The translations under genes were made by a program, and so were the position numbers. A stretch of DNA of 64,000 nt from Providencia alcalifaciens (GTDB lineage Bacteria > Pseudomonadota > Gammaproteobacteria > Enterobacterales > Enterobacteriaceae). The notes below the pieces were generated by a model. The model did no database searches and was not told where the DNA came from. It worked only from the letters and a program-made list of their open reading frames with translations. Below are positions 49,790-59,897 of this stretch, piece by piece (positions within the stretch are counted from its first letter, which is position 1; each line of letters starts with the position of its first letter). The stretch spans positions 3,617,353 to 3,681,352 of the forward strand of contig JAOQNJ010000001.1 of NCBI GenBank assembly GCA_025961275.1, read 5' to 3'.

Positions 49790-50845
49790 TCAAACTGTTT
49801 TTGTATTGAAGGCATTTATTCATATGCATATTTTGCTATTAAACTATAACTTTAATTGTGGTCATCGCTGTATGTGATGATAGAGATTGTAATATGTGTC
49901 AAATATAACCATTTGTTTTAAAACGTTAAAGTTGTTTATGGGCGAGTGTTTAATTTTATTGATTTCAATTGAAATTAAAACTGTTGTTGTTACTAAAGGT
50001 TATTATTTGTGTTTAGTTATGTTGAGTTCTGTATTAGTAGTTTTAGATATTTTCTATCATCAAATAGGTTGAAAATTTATTAATATCGGTTGAATTGGTA
50101 TTACAACGAGAGAACAGATAGCAATTAATCGAATAATAGTACTTTAGATTTATTTTACAAATTATGCTCCTCTTTACTCTGTTCAGATAACTCAAATTAT
50201 TTTTGATTTACATCTATAAATTCACTATAGGTATCCCGTACTAAAACAGAAATTCCATTTATGTAAAGTTTTATATAGATGCCCATTTCTGTTGGTGTGA
50301 GTATAAATAATTGATTTATAAAAAATAATTATGGGTTTTATTTGTTTGAACATAAGAAAATGATCTTTAAGCGTTAATCTCTCTAAGTATATCTATAAAT
50401 TGTGACTGTATATTTATAGTTATTAAAAAATATTATATTTAGAGTAATATGTTGTTTATTTATATTTTTAAGTCAAATAATCTAGTGCTTGGTGTCGGTT
50501 TTTGAATCTACAGCTTATGACTAAATTTAGTATATTATATATGGTTTTGTTTTTATAGGAAAAAAATAGTTAATCATTGTGTAAAGTTAATAAATACTAG
50601 GGATGCTATCATTTTTAGCGTGTTTACTAAAAAAAATTACTCTTTATAATTGTATTTGTTCAAGAGTGATCTGTTATATGTATCATTCTTTGATATTTAA
50701 ACTAGATTTCACATTTTGGATGTAGCTAACCGAGTAATATAGTTATCTATATTTCCTTGGGTATTTTTGTTTACCACATACGTAGATTTTTAATTAGTTA
50801 TTATACGAAAAATTTAATTATTAAAAATATTAAATAAGATAAAAA
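49790..50845. other. 1.06-kb AT-rich gap upstream of the ecpD remnant
   Basis: No gene found on either strand. In an intact operon the ecpD 5-prime half and usher gene ecpC would lie here, but I see no recognisable remains of them. A very degenerate ERIC-like segment may occur at about 50700-50800. Promoters for the 50846 gene should be at the right end. Confidence 0.55.
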
Positions 50846-51187
50846 ATGTTTATGAATATGAATATTGATGTACCAAAAAATGGAGTTTCCGATAATCAAT
50901 TTTCTTTTTATTGTGGTATTGTAATAAAACGCATAAGAAAAGAAAAAGGATTAACTGGGATAGAGTTAGCTAAAAATCTTGATATCTCACAGCAACAAAT
51001 ATCACGTTATGAGCGGGGCATTAACAAACTGAGTATTGATGTGATATTTGATATTCTGGCTGTTTTAGACATTTCTTTTGAAAAATTATTTAGATATACT
51101 CTGGAAGAAATACGTAATAGTAGTTCAGAAGATACATTTACTTTAAAAAATAAAATATCGATATTGGATTCAGCTTATTTCTACTAA
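50846..51187 (+). CDS. MrpJ-like HTH regulator, copy 2
   Basis: A 113-residue Cro/CI-type regulator with HTH IELAKNLDISQQQISRYERG, the same SQQQISRYE helix as the gene at 47265. The N-terminal helix is IVIKRIRKEKGL, and the C-terminal part includes ILAVLDISFEKLFRYTLEEI. It faces away from the ecp relic. MrpJ-type genes usually sit at the end of fimbrial operons, so this may be a survivor of lost fimbrial genes. The start could be the second ATG two codons later. Confidence 0.78.
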   Translation: MFMNMNIDVPKNGVSDNQFSFYCGIVIKRIRKEKGLTGIELAKNLDISQQQISRYERGINKLSIDVIFDILAVLDISFEKLFRYTLEEIRNSSSEDTFTLKNKISILDSAYFY

Positions 51188-51234
51188 GAAATAAAAGTTA
51201 TATAATCAGTGAGACTTTTCATTGTTATTAAGGG

Positions 51235-51268
51235 AATAGGCTTGCCAATATTAGCGGCTAAGCCTATT
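51235..51268. other. Inverted repeat between the MrpJ-like gene and ridA
   Basis: AATAGGCTT pairs with AAGCCTATT across a 16-nt loop, between convergent genes. The tail is only weakly T-rich, so terminator function is uncertain. Confidence 0.4.
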
Positions 51269-51283
51269 TAATTGAATTAAAGA

Positions 51284-51670
51284 TTACTTACGAATAGCAA
51301 TTGCTTCAATTTCAATTTTTACATCTTTTGGTAGACGAGCAACTTCAACACAAGAGCGAGCAGGAAATGGTGCATTATGTTGTTTGAAGAACGCTTCATA
51401 AGTCGCGTTTACAGTCGTGAAATCATTCAGATCTTTTACGAATACGGTTGTTTTCACGATATTTGCTACAGTTAGGCCCGCTTTTTCTAAGATTGCGGCC
51501 ACATTATCCAGTGATTGGCGAGTTTGTGCTGCGATATCTTCTGGCACTTCACCCGTTTTAGGGTTTACTGGGATTTGACCGGATGTGATTACCATGCTGC
51601 CTAAGTCAACACCTTGTACATAAGGTCCGATGGCTGCTGGTGCGTTTTCTGTATTGATTTCGTATGACAT
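51284..51670 (-). CDS. ridA: 2-iminobutanoate/2-iminopropanoate deaminase RidA
   Basis: A 128-residue enzyme that hydrolyses reactive enamine/imine intermediates from PLP enzymes. It has the signature GPYVQGVDLGSMVITSGQIP and ends ARSCVEVARLPKDVKIEIEA, with the conserved arginine in PARS. ATG at 51670 follows GGAG and gives the E. coli length. An ORF start at 51724 runs into an ERIC. It follows pyrI as in E. coli. Confidence 0.96.
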   Translation of the reverse strand: MSYEINTENAPAAIGPYVQGVDLGSMVITSGQIPVNPKTGEVPEDIAAQTRQSLDNVAAILEKAGLTVANIVKTTVFVKDLNDFTTVNATYEAFFKQHNAPFPARSCVEVARLPKDVKIEIEAIAIRK

Positions 51671-51718
51671 AAAGACTCCGTTTAATCGGGTAACAGGAAT
51701 AGCTCGTTTCGGTTTCCC

Positions 51719-51852
51719 CAGCATACTTCAAATTACAGGGTAGTGGGTTATGTACAGAGCAACCAAGCTGCATATACGCATATTCTCCTTGGCTTTTTTT
51801 ATTGCAATAACTTCACTCACCATTTGGACGCAATTCGAACTATTTAGGGTAT
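51719..51852 (+). repeat. Diverged ERIC between ridA and pyrI
   Basis: Arms are recognisable (GCATACTTCAAATTACAG; CGCAATTCGAACTATTTAGG), and the centre is altered (ATATACGCATATTCTCCTTG). Confidence 0.65.
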
Positions 51853-51911
51853 TCGCGGTATTATAAAGCCATGATGTTAGCAAACAAAGTCGCAATCTAC
51901 CCTTAAATAAG

Positions 51912-52376
51912 TTACTGATTATTGATCACTGCATCCCGATCAAACTGTTTTTCACAGAATTTACAGGTCAGAGCGACTTCTTTATCTATCTTTTTTACCG
52001 TAAAGCTACTTGAAACCGGTTCATTATGACTAATGCAGTTACTATTAGGGCAGATAAGTACATTATCGATATGCTCAGGTAATCTCAGTTCAAGCTTCTC
52101 AACCACTTGATAGTCTTCGATACGGTTAACTGTTGCTTCTGGTGCATACATTGCTAATTGGTTAGCTTGTTCAGGCGTTAAAAAGGTATTTTCGATTTTA
52201 ATTAAATCTTTTTTGCCGAGGTTATTCGATGGTAAATTCAGGCCGATAGTAATGCGTTCATCTGTTAATGTCAGTTTAAACAAGCTCAGTAATTTGAAGC
52301 CAATTTGAGCAGGTATATGGTCGATGACAGTGCCACAGTTAATCGCTTCAACTTGTAATTTATGATCGTGTGTCAT
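51912..52376 (-). CDS. pyrI: Aspartate carbamoyltransferase regulatory chain PyrI
   Basis: A 154-residue regulatory subunit that binds CTP and ATP. The allosteric domain starts [20 protein letters not shown]. The zinc domain has four cysteines in CPNSNC and CKFCEKQFD, which contact the catalytic chain. It starts 13 bp after the pyrB stop in one operon. Confidence 0.96.
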   Translation of the reverse strand: MTHDHKLQVEAINCGTVIDHIPAQIGFKLLSLFKLTLTDERITIGLNLPSNNLGKKDLIKIENTFLTPEQANQLAMYAPEATVNRIEDYQVVEKLELRLPEHIDNVLICPNSNCISHNEPVSSSFTVKKIDKEVALTCKFCEKQFDRDAVINNQ

Positions 52377-52389
52377 GATATTTTTCTCC

Positions 52390-53325
52390 TCAGATTGCCA
52401 ATTCTTTATTTAAAACCAGTGACAGTAAAGCTTGTCGTGCATATATGCCATTACCCGCTTGTTGGAAATAGTATGCATGTGAGGTTTGGTCGACATCGAC
52501 TGAGATTTCATCAATACGTGGCAATGGGTGCAAAACTTTTAAGTTAGGTTTTGCGGTATGTAAGTCTGCAGCGCGCAAAACAAATTGTGCTTTTACATTG
52601 GCATACTCAGAGGGGTCTAAACGTTCTTTTTGTACGCGAGTCATGTACAGAATGTCCAGCTCAGGCATCACTTCATCAATATTGCTATGCAGGCTATAAG
52701 TTGATCCTTTTTCTTCGAGAATATTTAGAATATGGTTTGGCATAGCAAGCACTTCAGGGGCAATAAAGTAAAAGTGGTTTCCTTCAAATTTAGACAGTGC
52801 CTGCGTCAAAGAGTGGACAGTTCTACCATACTTTAGATCTCCGACCATCGCCACTTGTAAATTTGCTAACCGTCCTTGTGTTTCTTGGATTGTAAACAAG
52901 TCGAGTAATGTTTGTGTTGGATGTTGGTTGGAACCATCTCCGGCATTAATGATTGGAATATGGCCTGCAAATTGGCTTGCAAGTCGTGCTGCCCCTTCTT
53001 GTGGGTGACGCATTACTATAGCATCCACGTATTGGCTAATCACTGAAATTGTATCTGCGAGCGTTTCTCCTTTTTTGCCCAATGAGGTGTTAGTGCTATC
53101 AGAGAAGCCGACGACTGAAGCTCCTAGGCGATGGATCGCTGTCTCAAAGGATAAACGTGTGCGAGTTGATGCTTCAAAGAAACAACTTGCGATAACTTTA
53201 TGTTTGAGAAATTCAGGTTGTGGTTGTTGTTTTAAGGATGCGGCTACTTTAAGTACGAGCTCAAGGTCAGTGCGAATTAAATCATTAATCGAGATTATGT
53301 CGCGGTGATATAGAGGGTTCGGCAT
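52390..53325 (-). CDS. pyrB: Aspartate carbamoyltransferase catalytic chain PyrB
   Basis: A 311-residue enzyme for the first committed step of pyrimidine synthesis. The carbamoyl-phosphate motif is [13 protein letters not shown], followed by [25 protein letters not shown] and [10 protein letters not shown], with HPLPR near the end. AGGAG precedes the ATG. It is controlled by the pyrL attenuator immediately upstream. Confidence 0.97.
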   Translation of the reverse strand: MPNPLYHRDIISINDLIRTDLELVLKVAASLKQQPQPEFLKHKVIASCFFEASTRTRLSFETAIHRLGASVVGFSDSTNTSLGKKGETLADTISVISQYVDAIVMRHPQEGAARLASQFAGHIPIINAGDGSNQHPTQTLLDLFTIQETQGRLANLQVAMVGDLKYGRTVHSLTQALSKFEGNHFYFIAPEVLAMPNHILNILEEKGSTYSLHSNIDEVMPELDILYMTRVQKERLDPSEYANVKAQFVLRAADLHTAKPNLKVLHPLPRIDEISVDVDQTSHAYYFQQAGNGIYARQALLSLVLNKELAI

Positions 53326-53367
53326 CGTTGTTCTCCTGAGTCAGCAAGACATATTGAGTGATGGGCC

Positions 53368-53396
53368 AAAAAAAAGCCCCTCATTGAGGGGCTTTT
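53368..53396 (-). terminator. pyrBI attenuator
   Basis: AGCCCCTCA / TGAGGGGCT stem followed on the minus strand by eight Ts, 43 bp before pyrB. It overlaps the end of the leader-peptide gene. Low UTP slows polymerase so the translating ribosome blocks this hairpin. Confidence 0.9.
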
Positions 53397-53489
53397 CTAT
53401 AAATACGGAGGGGAAAAACAGGCTGTCCAAACCGCCAGAAGGCAGTGCAGTGGATGTGTTCTCTGCAAAAAAAGAGCGACAGCGTTCAT
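53397..53489 (-). CDS. pyrL: pyrBI leader peptide PyrL
   Basis: A 30-residue leader reading MNAVALFLQRTHPLHCLLAV and ending FSPPYL, preceded by CAGGAGAAACC. The coding RNA has U-rich stretches (CTTTTTTTG and TGTTTTTCCCC on the coding strand), as needed for UTP-dependent pausing, and its stop sits at the base of the attenuator. The peptide sequence differs strongly from E. coli PyrL, so identity rests on position and architecture. Confidence 0.85.
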   Translation of the reverse strand: MNAVALFLQRTHPLHCLLAVWTACFSPPYL

Positions 53490-53514
53490 GGTTTCTCCTG
53501 ACAAATTGTGGCGC

Positions 53515-53542
53515 ATTATACGCGTGTCCTTTCTTGACGCAA
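53515..53542 (-). promoter_or_regulatory. pyrLBI promoter
   Basis: On the minus strand TTGCGT, 16-bp spacer and a perfect TATAAT, about 25 bp before the pyrL start. Confidence 0.8.
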
Positions 53543-53552
53543 GCGTTTGCAT
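53537..53552. promoter_or_regulatory. PurR-like palindrome over the pyrLBI -35 element
   Basis: ATGCAAACGCTTGCGT on the minus strand differs from the PurR operator consensus ACGCAAACGTTTGCGT at two positions and covers the -35 hexamer. Confidence 0.45.
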
Positions 53553-53595
53553 AAAGAAAAAATAATTTTTTTTTTGCTATTTTGGATAAAAACAA

Positions 53596-53973
53596 CTAAA
53601 TCAGCGGGATACTTCCTGATGATGATGAATTGTTACTTTCGGAGTCTATAATTTTTAACTTTGAAAAATTATTAATACTAAGAGAGCAAGACGACCATGT
53701 TCTATTTATTGCTTATATATCAGTTAAATTATTTCGTATTTATATGATATGTATATTATTAAGTTGTATTACGATTTGGTGATCTAAAAATAGAAAATCA
53801 AATAGATAAATTATTTTCTTTTGATTGAGGATAATTTTTCGTGACATGTCACGCTTGAATAATATTTATCCGCTGGCTCACGTTATGCGATTATGCAGGG
53901 TAATGAACCCAATGTGATCTTGAAAATCAACCTAAGGCTTGCCAACGGAGAATATCTATAATTGACCAAGTTA
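53596..53973. other. Gap between pyrLBI promoter and argI
   Basis: 378 bp, AT-rich, with no gene. It contains the perfect 14-bp palindrome CGTGACATGTCACG at 53840-53853 and no clear argI terminator. Confidence 0.5.
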
Positions 53974-54999
53974 TTATAAAACTCCAGCAGGAATTTCTGG
54001 CGCTAGCGTTGCGACCATCACAGCTTTGATTGTATGTAGACGGTTTTCTGCTTCATCAAACACAATGCTATAAGGAGATTCAAATACTTCTTCAGTTACT
54101 TCCAAACCGCCCCACATACCAAACTCTTTGGCGAGTTGTACCCCGAGGGCCGTATCTTCATTATGGAATGCAGGCAAGCAGTGTAGGAACTTCACCTCTT
54201 GGTTTCCGGTGAGTTTGATGATGTCCATATTGACCTGGTAAGGCTTGAGTAAATCGATCCGCTCTGCCCAAACTGCTTTCGGTTCGCCCATTGATACCCA
54301 CACATCGGTATAAAGGAAATCAGCATCCTTCACGCCATTAGCCACATCTTCGGTTAGCGTGATTTTTCCACCTGTTGCAAGTGCCTTTTGTTGGCAAATT
54401 TCGACGAGTTCTTGTTCTGGCCAGCAGCTTTTCGGTGCTACTAGACGCACATCCATACCGGTTAATGCAGCGGCTTCTAGCATGGTGTTACCCATGTTAT
54501 TGCGTGCATCACCCAGATAGGCAAATTTGATTTCTGACAGCGGTTTATTCGGTTGGTGTTCTAGGATGGTAAGTAGGTCGGCTAATAACTGTGTGGGATG
54601 GAATTCATTTGTTAATCCATTCCATACAGGCACTCCCGAATGTGCAGCTAACGTTTCAACGGTTTTTTGGCTAAATCCACGATATTGAATGCCATCGTAC
54701 ATCCGGCCTAATACTCTTGCCGTATCTTTCATGGTTTCTTTATGGCCAATTTGGCTGCCGGAAGGACCAAGATAGGTGACTCTCGCGCCTTGATCAAAGG
54801 CACCAACTTCGAAAGCACAACGGGTACGGGTAGAGTCTTTCTCAAAAATCAGAGCAATATTTTTGCCCGCGAGTAGTTGTTTTTCGTGACCGGCTTTTTT
54901 TTCTGCTTTTAGCCATGCGGACAGTTTTAATAATGAATGAATTTCACTGGGTGTAAAATCAAGCAACCTTAGAAAATGCTTTTTATAGAAGGGGTTCAT
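53974..54999 (-). CDS. argI: Ornithine carbamoyltransferase
   Basis: A 341-residue enzyme of arginine synthesis that makes citrulline from ornithine and carbamoyl phosphate. Motifs: [43 protein letters not shown], and the ornithine-side [13 protein letters not shown]. It matches E. coli ArgI/ArgF, and the position next to pyrBI and rraB favours argI. Tandem ARG boxes lie upstream. It competes with PyrB for carbamoyl phosphate. Confidence 0.96.
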   Translation of the reverse strand: MNPFYKKHFLRLLDFTPSEIHSLLKLSAWLKAEKKAGHEKQLLAGKNIALIFEKDSTRTRCAFEVGAFDQGARVTYLGPSGSQIGHKETMKDTARVLGRMYDGIQYRGFSQKTVETLAAHSGVPVWNGLTNEFHPTQLLADLLTILEHQPNKPLSEIKFAYLGDARNNMGNTMLEAAALTGMDVRLVAPKSCWPEQELVEICQQKALATGGKITLTEDVANGVKDADFLYTDVWVSMGEPKAVWAERIDLLKPYQVNMDIIKLTGNQEVKFLHCLPAFHNEDTALGVQLAKEFGMWGGLEVTEEVFESPYSIVFDEAENRLHTIKAVMVATLAPEIPAGVL

Positions 55000-55017
55000 A
55001 AAATCTCGCCTTTTGCA

Positions 55018-55056
55018 ATTGAATTAATATTCAATTTATATTCATAAAAATTCAAA
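55018..55056 (-). promoter_or_regulatory. Tandem ARG boxes upstream of argI
   Basis: TGAATTAATATTCA (55020-55033) is a perfect ARG-box core. TTCATAAAAATTCA (55041-55054) matches 8 of 10 positions. The 21-bp centre spacing is exactly that of ArgR hexamer operators. Confidence 0.85.
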
Positions 55057-55159
55057 ATCAACCCCCTAAGGAAAAGAATTATTCATTCGGGTATGGTTTC
55101 ACTGTCAACCCTATGGGACAATGGCGCGGAGACTAGCGATAATAAAAAAGGGGTTGGAT

Positions 55160-55570
55160 ATGGTTGATAAAGCAGAGTTAGATGCGCAATACGAAGAAAC
55201 TCGTCTAATTATAGAAGAGTTACTGGAAGATGGCAGTGATCCTGATGCATTGTATGCAATTGAACACCATTTCTCGGCTAATGATTTCGCATTACTTGAA
55301 AAAGCAGCAGTAGAAGCGTTTAAATTAGGTTACGAAGTCAGTGATGCTGAAGAGCTTGAAGTAGAAGATGGTATCAAACTAATGTGTTGTGATGTCATCA
55401 GTGAAAGCGCATTGAATGCCGAATTGATTGATGCTCAAGTCGAACAATTGATGCAACTGGCAGAAAAAATGGGGATCAACTACGATGGTTGGGGCACCTA
55501 TTTTGAAGATCCGGATGCGGAATATGACGAAGATGGTGATGACGAAGAAGAGAACAAACACATTCACTAA
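55160..55570 (+). CDS. rraB: RNase E activity regulator RraB
   Basis: A 136-residue acidic protein that binds and inhibits RNase E. Conserved blocks: [40 protein letters not shown] and [20 protein letters not shown], followed by [11 protein letters not shown] and a highly acidic tail. ATG at 55160 gives the E. coli length; an upstream in-frame start at 55121 lacks a ribosome site. It is divergent from argI. Confidence 0.94.
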   Translation: MVDKAELDAQYEETRLIIEELLEDGSDPDALYAIEHHFSANDFALLEKAAVEAFKLGYEVSDAEELEVEDGIKLMCCDVISESALNAELIDAQVEQLMQLAEKMGINYDGWGTYFEDPDAEYDEDGDDEEENKHIH

Positions 55571-55586
55571 TACGACATCATCGAAA

Positions 55587-55615
55587 AAGGATAGCAACTT
55601 CGCTATCCTTTTTTG
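55587..55615. terminator. Terminator between rraB and the acetyltransferase
   Basis: AAAGGATAGC / GCTATCCTTT stem with a 5-nt loop and T-run, placed between convergent genes. Confidence 0.85.
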
Positions 55616-55622
55616 TGAGCGA

Positions 55623-56114
55623 TTACAGCGCTTTTAACATTCTAACTTCACAATCAGTATGGCCTGTATTGCCTATTTGCTCATCAATAAATTCAAAGCC
55701 TAGCGCTTTATAAAGCTTAATTGCTGTATGTAATTCAGCAGTAGTTTCAAGATAGCAACGGGTATATCCTTGTTTTTTGGCGAACTCCAATGCCATCAGT
55801 GCGATTTCCTTGGCTACTCCTTTTCCCCGAATAGCAGAGGAGAGATACATTTTTTGTAGTTCGGCAGTTTTATGCTCCCCTCCCGCAACTTGTGATAGGC
55901 CACCGCCTCCGACAATCTTACCGTCTATTTCGATCACCCAATAAGCACTTCGTGGCTTGCTATACACTTCATACAGGGTGTCTAAAATGGGGTCTGCAAC
56001 CGCATAGCCTTTATCTGCGGTCAGCCCATATTCCGCAGAAACTTCACGAATGATGGCAGCCATTCCTGCATTATCTTTTTGCTCAATTAAACGAATAGTA
56101 TGCTGTGGGGTCAT
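55623..56114 (-). CDS. yjgM: GNAT acetyltransferase, YjgM-like
   Basis: A 163-residue N-acetyltransferase close to E. coli YjgM. Shared blocks: [40 protein letters not shown] (acetyl-CoA loop) and [20 protein letters not shown], ending [13 protein letters not shown] at 56114 follows AGAGG; a longer frame starts inside an ERIC-like repeat. It occupies the E. coli yjgM position between rraB and valS. The substrate is uncertain. Confidence 0.88.
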   Translation of the reverse strand: MTPQHTIRLIEQKDNAGMAAIIREVSAEYGLTADKGYAVADPILDTLYEVYSKPRSAYWVIEIDGKIVGGGGLSQVAGGEHKTAELQKMYLSSAIRGKGVAKEIALMALEFAKKQGYTRCYLETTAELHTAIKLYKALGFEFIDEQIGNTGHTDCEVRMLKAL

Positions 56115-56172
56115 GAAAGCCTCTTTATTGTTATTTTTTATTGTCTCAGTGCCTAAGATAGAAAAATAAAAA

Positions 56173-56297
56173 ATGCTGCTCATACTTCGCATCGCAACAT
56201 CGTTGGTTTTACTCAGTTAGCTGAATTATATACATATATATGCTGCATACGGTAATTTCGTTGGTTGCTCAACAATAACACAAATTTTTAAAGATAT
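56173..56297 (+). repeat. Degenerate ERIC element
   Basis: GCTCATACTTCGCATCGCAACA at the left, a centre TATACATATATATGCTGC, and a poorly kept right arm. Position and length fit ERIC, but many bases differ. Confidence 0.5.
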
Positions 56298-56348
56298 TGA
56301 ATAAGTAAAATGGACTTTTTTATGTATAAAAATTTCATCTATCTAATA

Positions 56349-56380
56349 AAAAGCCCTTATTAGATGGCTAATAAGGGCTA
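56349..56380 (-). terminator. valS terminator
   Basis: AGCCCTTATTAG / CTAATAAGGGCT perfect stem with a 4-nt loop; on the minus strand it is followed by TTTTATT. Confidence 0.85.
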
Positions 56381-56400
56381 GATAAATTTAAGGCTTAAGA

Positions 56401-59295
56401 TTACAGGGAAGCGATAGTCACTTTCTGTGTTTCTATTTTGCCTTTTGCTTCAATATTTGCAGCTAGGCGATCGCGTTCTTTTTCAACAACGGCAGCAGGG
56501 GCACGGCTAACAAAACCTTCGTTAGATAGCTTGCTTTCAATTGACTCAATCTCTTTGCTTACTTTTTCCAGCTCTTTATCGAGACGAGCAAGTTCAGCGT
56601 CTTTGTCAACTAAGCCAGCCATTGGAATTAATAGTTCAGCCCCATTAACCAGTTTAGTAACAGAGATTGGTGCTTCTTCACCTGCGGCTAACACAGTGAT
56701 AGTTGCAAGGCGTGCCATTGATTTAATAAAGTTTTGGTTTTCAGCAACACGACGTTTTGCATCTTCAGATGCTCCACGTAGTAATACATCCAGCGGCTTA
56801 CCCGGTGCGATATTCATTTCGGCACGAATATTACGAACCGCAATGATGGCTTCTTTGATCCACTCCAGATCGCTTAATGCTAATTTATCCGCTTTCGTTG
56901 CATCAAATTCAGGGAATGGTTGCAGCATAATCGTATCAGCATCAATACCCTTGACCACTTTCACACGCTGCCAGATGGTTTCAGTGATAAATGGAATGAT
57001 TGGATGTGCGAGACGCAGCAAACCTTCCAGTACTTCAATCAGCGTAAAGCGAGCGGCACGAACCTGAGCTTCATTTCCTTTATGGACTGCAGGTTTTGAC
57101 AGCTCTAGATACCAGTCACAGAACTCATTCCATGTGAAGTCATACAGAATACCCGCTGCAATATCATAACGATAAGTATCGAGCGCTTCTCGGTAAGCTT
57201 TAACTGTTTGGTTAAATTGCGCCATGATCCAGCGATCTGCCAGAGAGAAGCTCATTTCACCACCGTTCTGACCACAGTCTTGGTTCTCTGTGTTCATTAA
57301 AACAAAGCGGCTAGCATTCCACAGCTTGTTACAGAAGTTACGGTAACCGGACAGACGTTTCATATCCCAGTTAATATCACGACCTGTTGACGCAAGAGCC
57401 GCTAAGGTGAAGCGCAGGGCATCAGTACCATGTGCTTCAATACCTTCTGGGTATTCTTTCTGGGTACGTTTAGCAATTTTTTCAGCCAGTTGTGGCTGCA
57501 TCATGTTACCAGTACGTTTTTCCAGTAAGTCTTCCAGTGAAATACCATCGATCATATCCAGTGGGTCAATGACGTTCCCTTTGGACTTGGACATTTTCTG
57601 GCCTTCTTCATCACGAATAAGACCTGTCATATAGACAGTCTTGAACGGGACTTGTGGTACGCCGTCTTCGTCTTTGATGAAGTGCATGGTCAGCATGATC
57701 ATGCGGGCAATCCAGAAGAAAATAATATCAAAGCCACTGACCAAAACATCCGTTGGATGGAAAGTTTTCAGTGCTTCAGTATTTTCAGGCCAGCCCATTG
57801 TTGAGAAGGTCCATAAACCGGAAGAGAACCAAGTATCCAAGACATCATCGTCTTGACGTAGAGCGATATCTGCACCGAGGTTATTTTCACGACGAACTTC
57901 AGCTTCATCACGTCCAACGTAAACATTGCCTTTATCGTCATACCAAGCAGGGATACGATGACCCCACCACAGCTGGCGAGAGATGCACCAATCTTGGATA
58001 TCACGCATCCAAGAGTAGTACATGTTTTCATATTGGCGAGGCACGAACTGAATGCGACCATCTTCAACCGCTTTGATTGCATTCTCAGCCAGTGGCTTAG
58101 TGCGAACATACCATTGGTCAGTGAGCATTGGCTCAATGACAACACCACCACGGTCACCGTAAGGGACGGTTAGGTCGTGAGGTTTTACCTCAACGAGTAG
58201 GCCAAGTTGTTCAAATTCTGCAACCAGCGCTTTACGTGCGGCAAAACGCTCCATACCACGGTAGGCTTCTGGAATTTCACTGCTACATGCCGTTGATGGG
58301 TAACCGTTAGTATCAAACACTTCGGCTTCATTACGGACATTACCGTCCAAGTCGAACATGTTAATCATCGGTAACTGGTGACGTTTACCTACTTCATAGT
58401 CATTAAAGTCATGTGCCGGCGTAATTTTTACGCAGCCAGTGCCTTTTTCCATGTCGGCATGTTCATCACCAACAATTGGGATACGGCGATTGACCAATGG
58501 CAGAATAATTTCTTTGCCAATTAAATCTTTATAGCGTGGATCTTCTGGGTTAACCGCAACACCAGTATCACCTAGCATGGTTTCTGGGCGGGTCGTTGCT
58601 ACAACGAGGTAGTCTTTACCTTCTGCTGTTTTTGCACCATCAGCAAGTGGGTAACGCAAATGCCACATTGAGCCTTTAATTTCACGGTTTTCAACTTCAA
58701 GATCAGAAATTGCCGTGTGCAGCTTAGGATCCCAGTTAACCAGACGTTTACCACGGTAGATCAGGTTATCTTTATATAAGCGAACAAAGGCTTCTTTAAC
58801 GGCGACAGAGAGACCTTCGTCCATGGTAAAACGCTCACGATCCCAGTCGACTGAGTCACCAAGACGGCGCATTTGTTGTGAAATGGTGCCACCAGATTCT
58901 GCTTTCCACTGCCAGATTTTGTCGATAAATGTTTCGCGACCAAAATCGTAACGAGTTTTGTTTTCTTCAGCAGCAATTTTGCGCTCAACAACCATTTGTG
59001 TTGCGATACCCGCGTGATCCGTACCGGTTTGCCACAAGGTGTTTTTACCTTGCATACGTTGGTAACGGATCATGGTATCCATGATGGTTTGCTGGAAAGC
59101 ATGGCCCATGTGTAAGCTACCAGTGACGTTTGGTGGCGGAATGACGACACAAAAGCTATCTTGGCTGGTATCACCATTTGGTTTAAAGTAGCCGCTTTTT
59201 TCCCAGTGAGCATACAGTGATTGCTCAATTTCAGCGGGATTATAAGTTTTATCGAGCGAAGGCTCGACTATCGCATTTTCAGGTTTCTTTTCCAT
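56401..59295 (-). CDS. valS: Valyl-tRNA synthetase
   Basis: A 964-residue class I synthetase. The HIGH-type motif is [14 protein letters not shown] and the second is [14 protein letters not shown]. The CP1 editing domain includes [22 protein letters not shown]-terminal coiled coil ([20 protein letters not shown]) binds tRNA. Length is close to E. coli (951). holC lies 13 bp upstream in the same operon. Confidence 0.97.
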   Translation of the reverse strand: MEKKPENAIVEPSLDKTYNPAEIEQSLYAHWEKSGYFKPNGDTSQDSFCVVIPPPNVTGSLHMGHAFQQTIMDTMIRYQRMQGKNTLWQTGTDHAGIATQMVVERKIAAEENKTRYDFGRETFIDKIWQWKAESGGTISQQMRRLGDSVDWDRERFTMDEGLSVAVKEAFVRLYKDNLIYRGKRLVNWDPKLHTAISDLEVENREIKGSMWHLRYPLADGAKTAEGKDYLVVATTRPETMLGDTGVAVNPEDPRYKDLIGKEIILPLVNRRIPIVGDEHADMEKGTGCVKITPAHDFNDYEVGKRHQLPMINMFDLDGNVRNEAEVFDTNGYPSTACSSEIPEAYRGMERFAARKALVAEFEQLGLLVEVKPHDLTVPYGDRGGVVIEPMLTDQWYVRTKPLAENAIKAVEDGRIQFVPRQYENMYYSWMRDIQDWCISRQLWWGHRIPAWYDDKGNVYVGRDEAEVRRENNLGADIALRQDDDVLDTWFSSGLWTFSTMGWPENTEALKTFHPTDVLVSGFDIIFFWIARMIMLTMHFIKDEDGVPQVPFKTVYMTGLIRDEEGQKMSKSKGNVIDPLDMIDGISLEDLLEKRTGNMMQPQLAEKIAKRTQKEYPEGIEAHGTDALRFTLAALASTGRDINWDMKRLSGYRNFCNKLWNASRFVLMNTENQDCGQNGGEMSFSLADRWIMAQFNQTVKAYREALDTYRYDIAAGILYDFTWNEFCDWYLELSKPAVHKGNEAQVRAARFTLIEVLEGLLRLAHPIIPFITETIWQRVKVVKGIDADTIMLQPFPEFDATKADKLALSDLEWIKEAIIAVRNIRAEMNIAPGKPLDVLLRGASEDAKRRVAENQNFIKSMARLATITVLAAGEEAPISVTKLVNGAELLIPMAGLVDKDAELARLDKELEKVSKEIESIESKLSNEGFVSRAPAAVVEKERDRLAANIEAKGKIETQKVTIASL

Positions 59296-59308
59296 TTCTA
59301 TTTCGTAT

Positions 59309-59758
59309 TCAGTTAGTTGGCGGCGTCGCCATAGTCAAGTTGAAGCCGACGCTGCGGTAAATTTTATACCGTTCACGCGCCAACTGTTTTAAATTTTCAT
59401 CGATAGGTACAAAGTCTATCACTTCATGGAAAGCAGTGGCAAAGTCTGCAAATTGACTTTGCAAGCTAATCAGAATGTCCCGCTGGGAATTACCCCGTTT
59501 ACCCGGCCAGCAAATTTCAATCGGCGCACCATAACGAGGCCCTTCACCAGCCAGGTTATGCGGAACAAACTGATGAGGATCTCTTTGCCAAAGAGCTTCA
59601 TCAATCTTTTCTGCTTGCTCTGCTGTTTCACATGCCAGCAAGACTCGTTTCCCATTACGCCACATTTTCGCTGCAAGTTCGCAAGCTAACCATTCATGTG
59701 CTTCAAGCTCTTCTTGCGGCGAGGGGTGTTCTAGTAAGTAAAATATGGCGTTTTTCAT
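59309..59758 (-). CDS. holC: DNA polymerase III chi subunit HolC
   Basis: A 149-residue clamp-loader-associated subunit that binds SSB. Conserved segments: [60 protein letters not shown] and [17 protein letters not shown] at 59758 gives the E. coli N-terminus (KNAIFYLLE). The frame extends upstream towards a full ERIC that ends 13 bases before this start. Confidence 0.94.
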   Translation of the reverse strand: MKNAIFYLLEHPSPQEELEAHEWLACELAAKMWRNGKRVLLACETAEQAEKIDEALWQRDPHQFVPHNLAGEGPRYGAPIEICWPGKRGNSQRDILISLQSQFADFATAFHEVIDFVPIDENLKQLARERYKIYRSVGFNLTMATPPTN

Positions 59759-59770
59759 TTCTCTACCCAG

Positions 59771-59897
59771 TCTACCCGTCATACTTCAAATTGTAGGGGT
59801 GTTGTCTTCTCTCAGCTACCCTAGTCACATACTTATGTATGCTTCTAGGGATATCCTCGTTTGCCGCCTACCTACAATTCGAATTATTTAGGGTAGA
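59771..59897 (+). repeat. Full-length ERIC (127 bp) upstream of holC
   Basis: Exactly 127 bp with perfect-looking arms (TCTACCCGTCATACTTCAAA; AATTCGAATTATTTAGGGTA) and centre TAGTCACATACTTATGTATG. Confidence 0.9.

Noticed and set aside
50700-50800. ERIC-like segment before the MrpJ-like gene
   Set aside because: Only vague resemblance (ATGTAGCTAACCGAGTAATA and TTTCCTTGGG); too diverged to list as a repeat feature.
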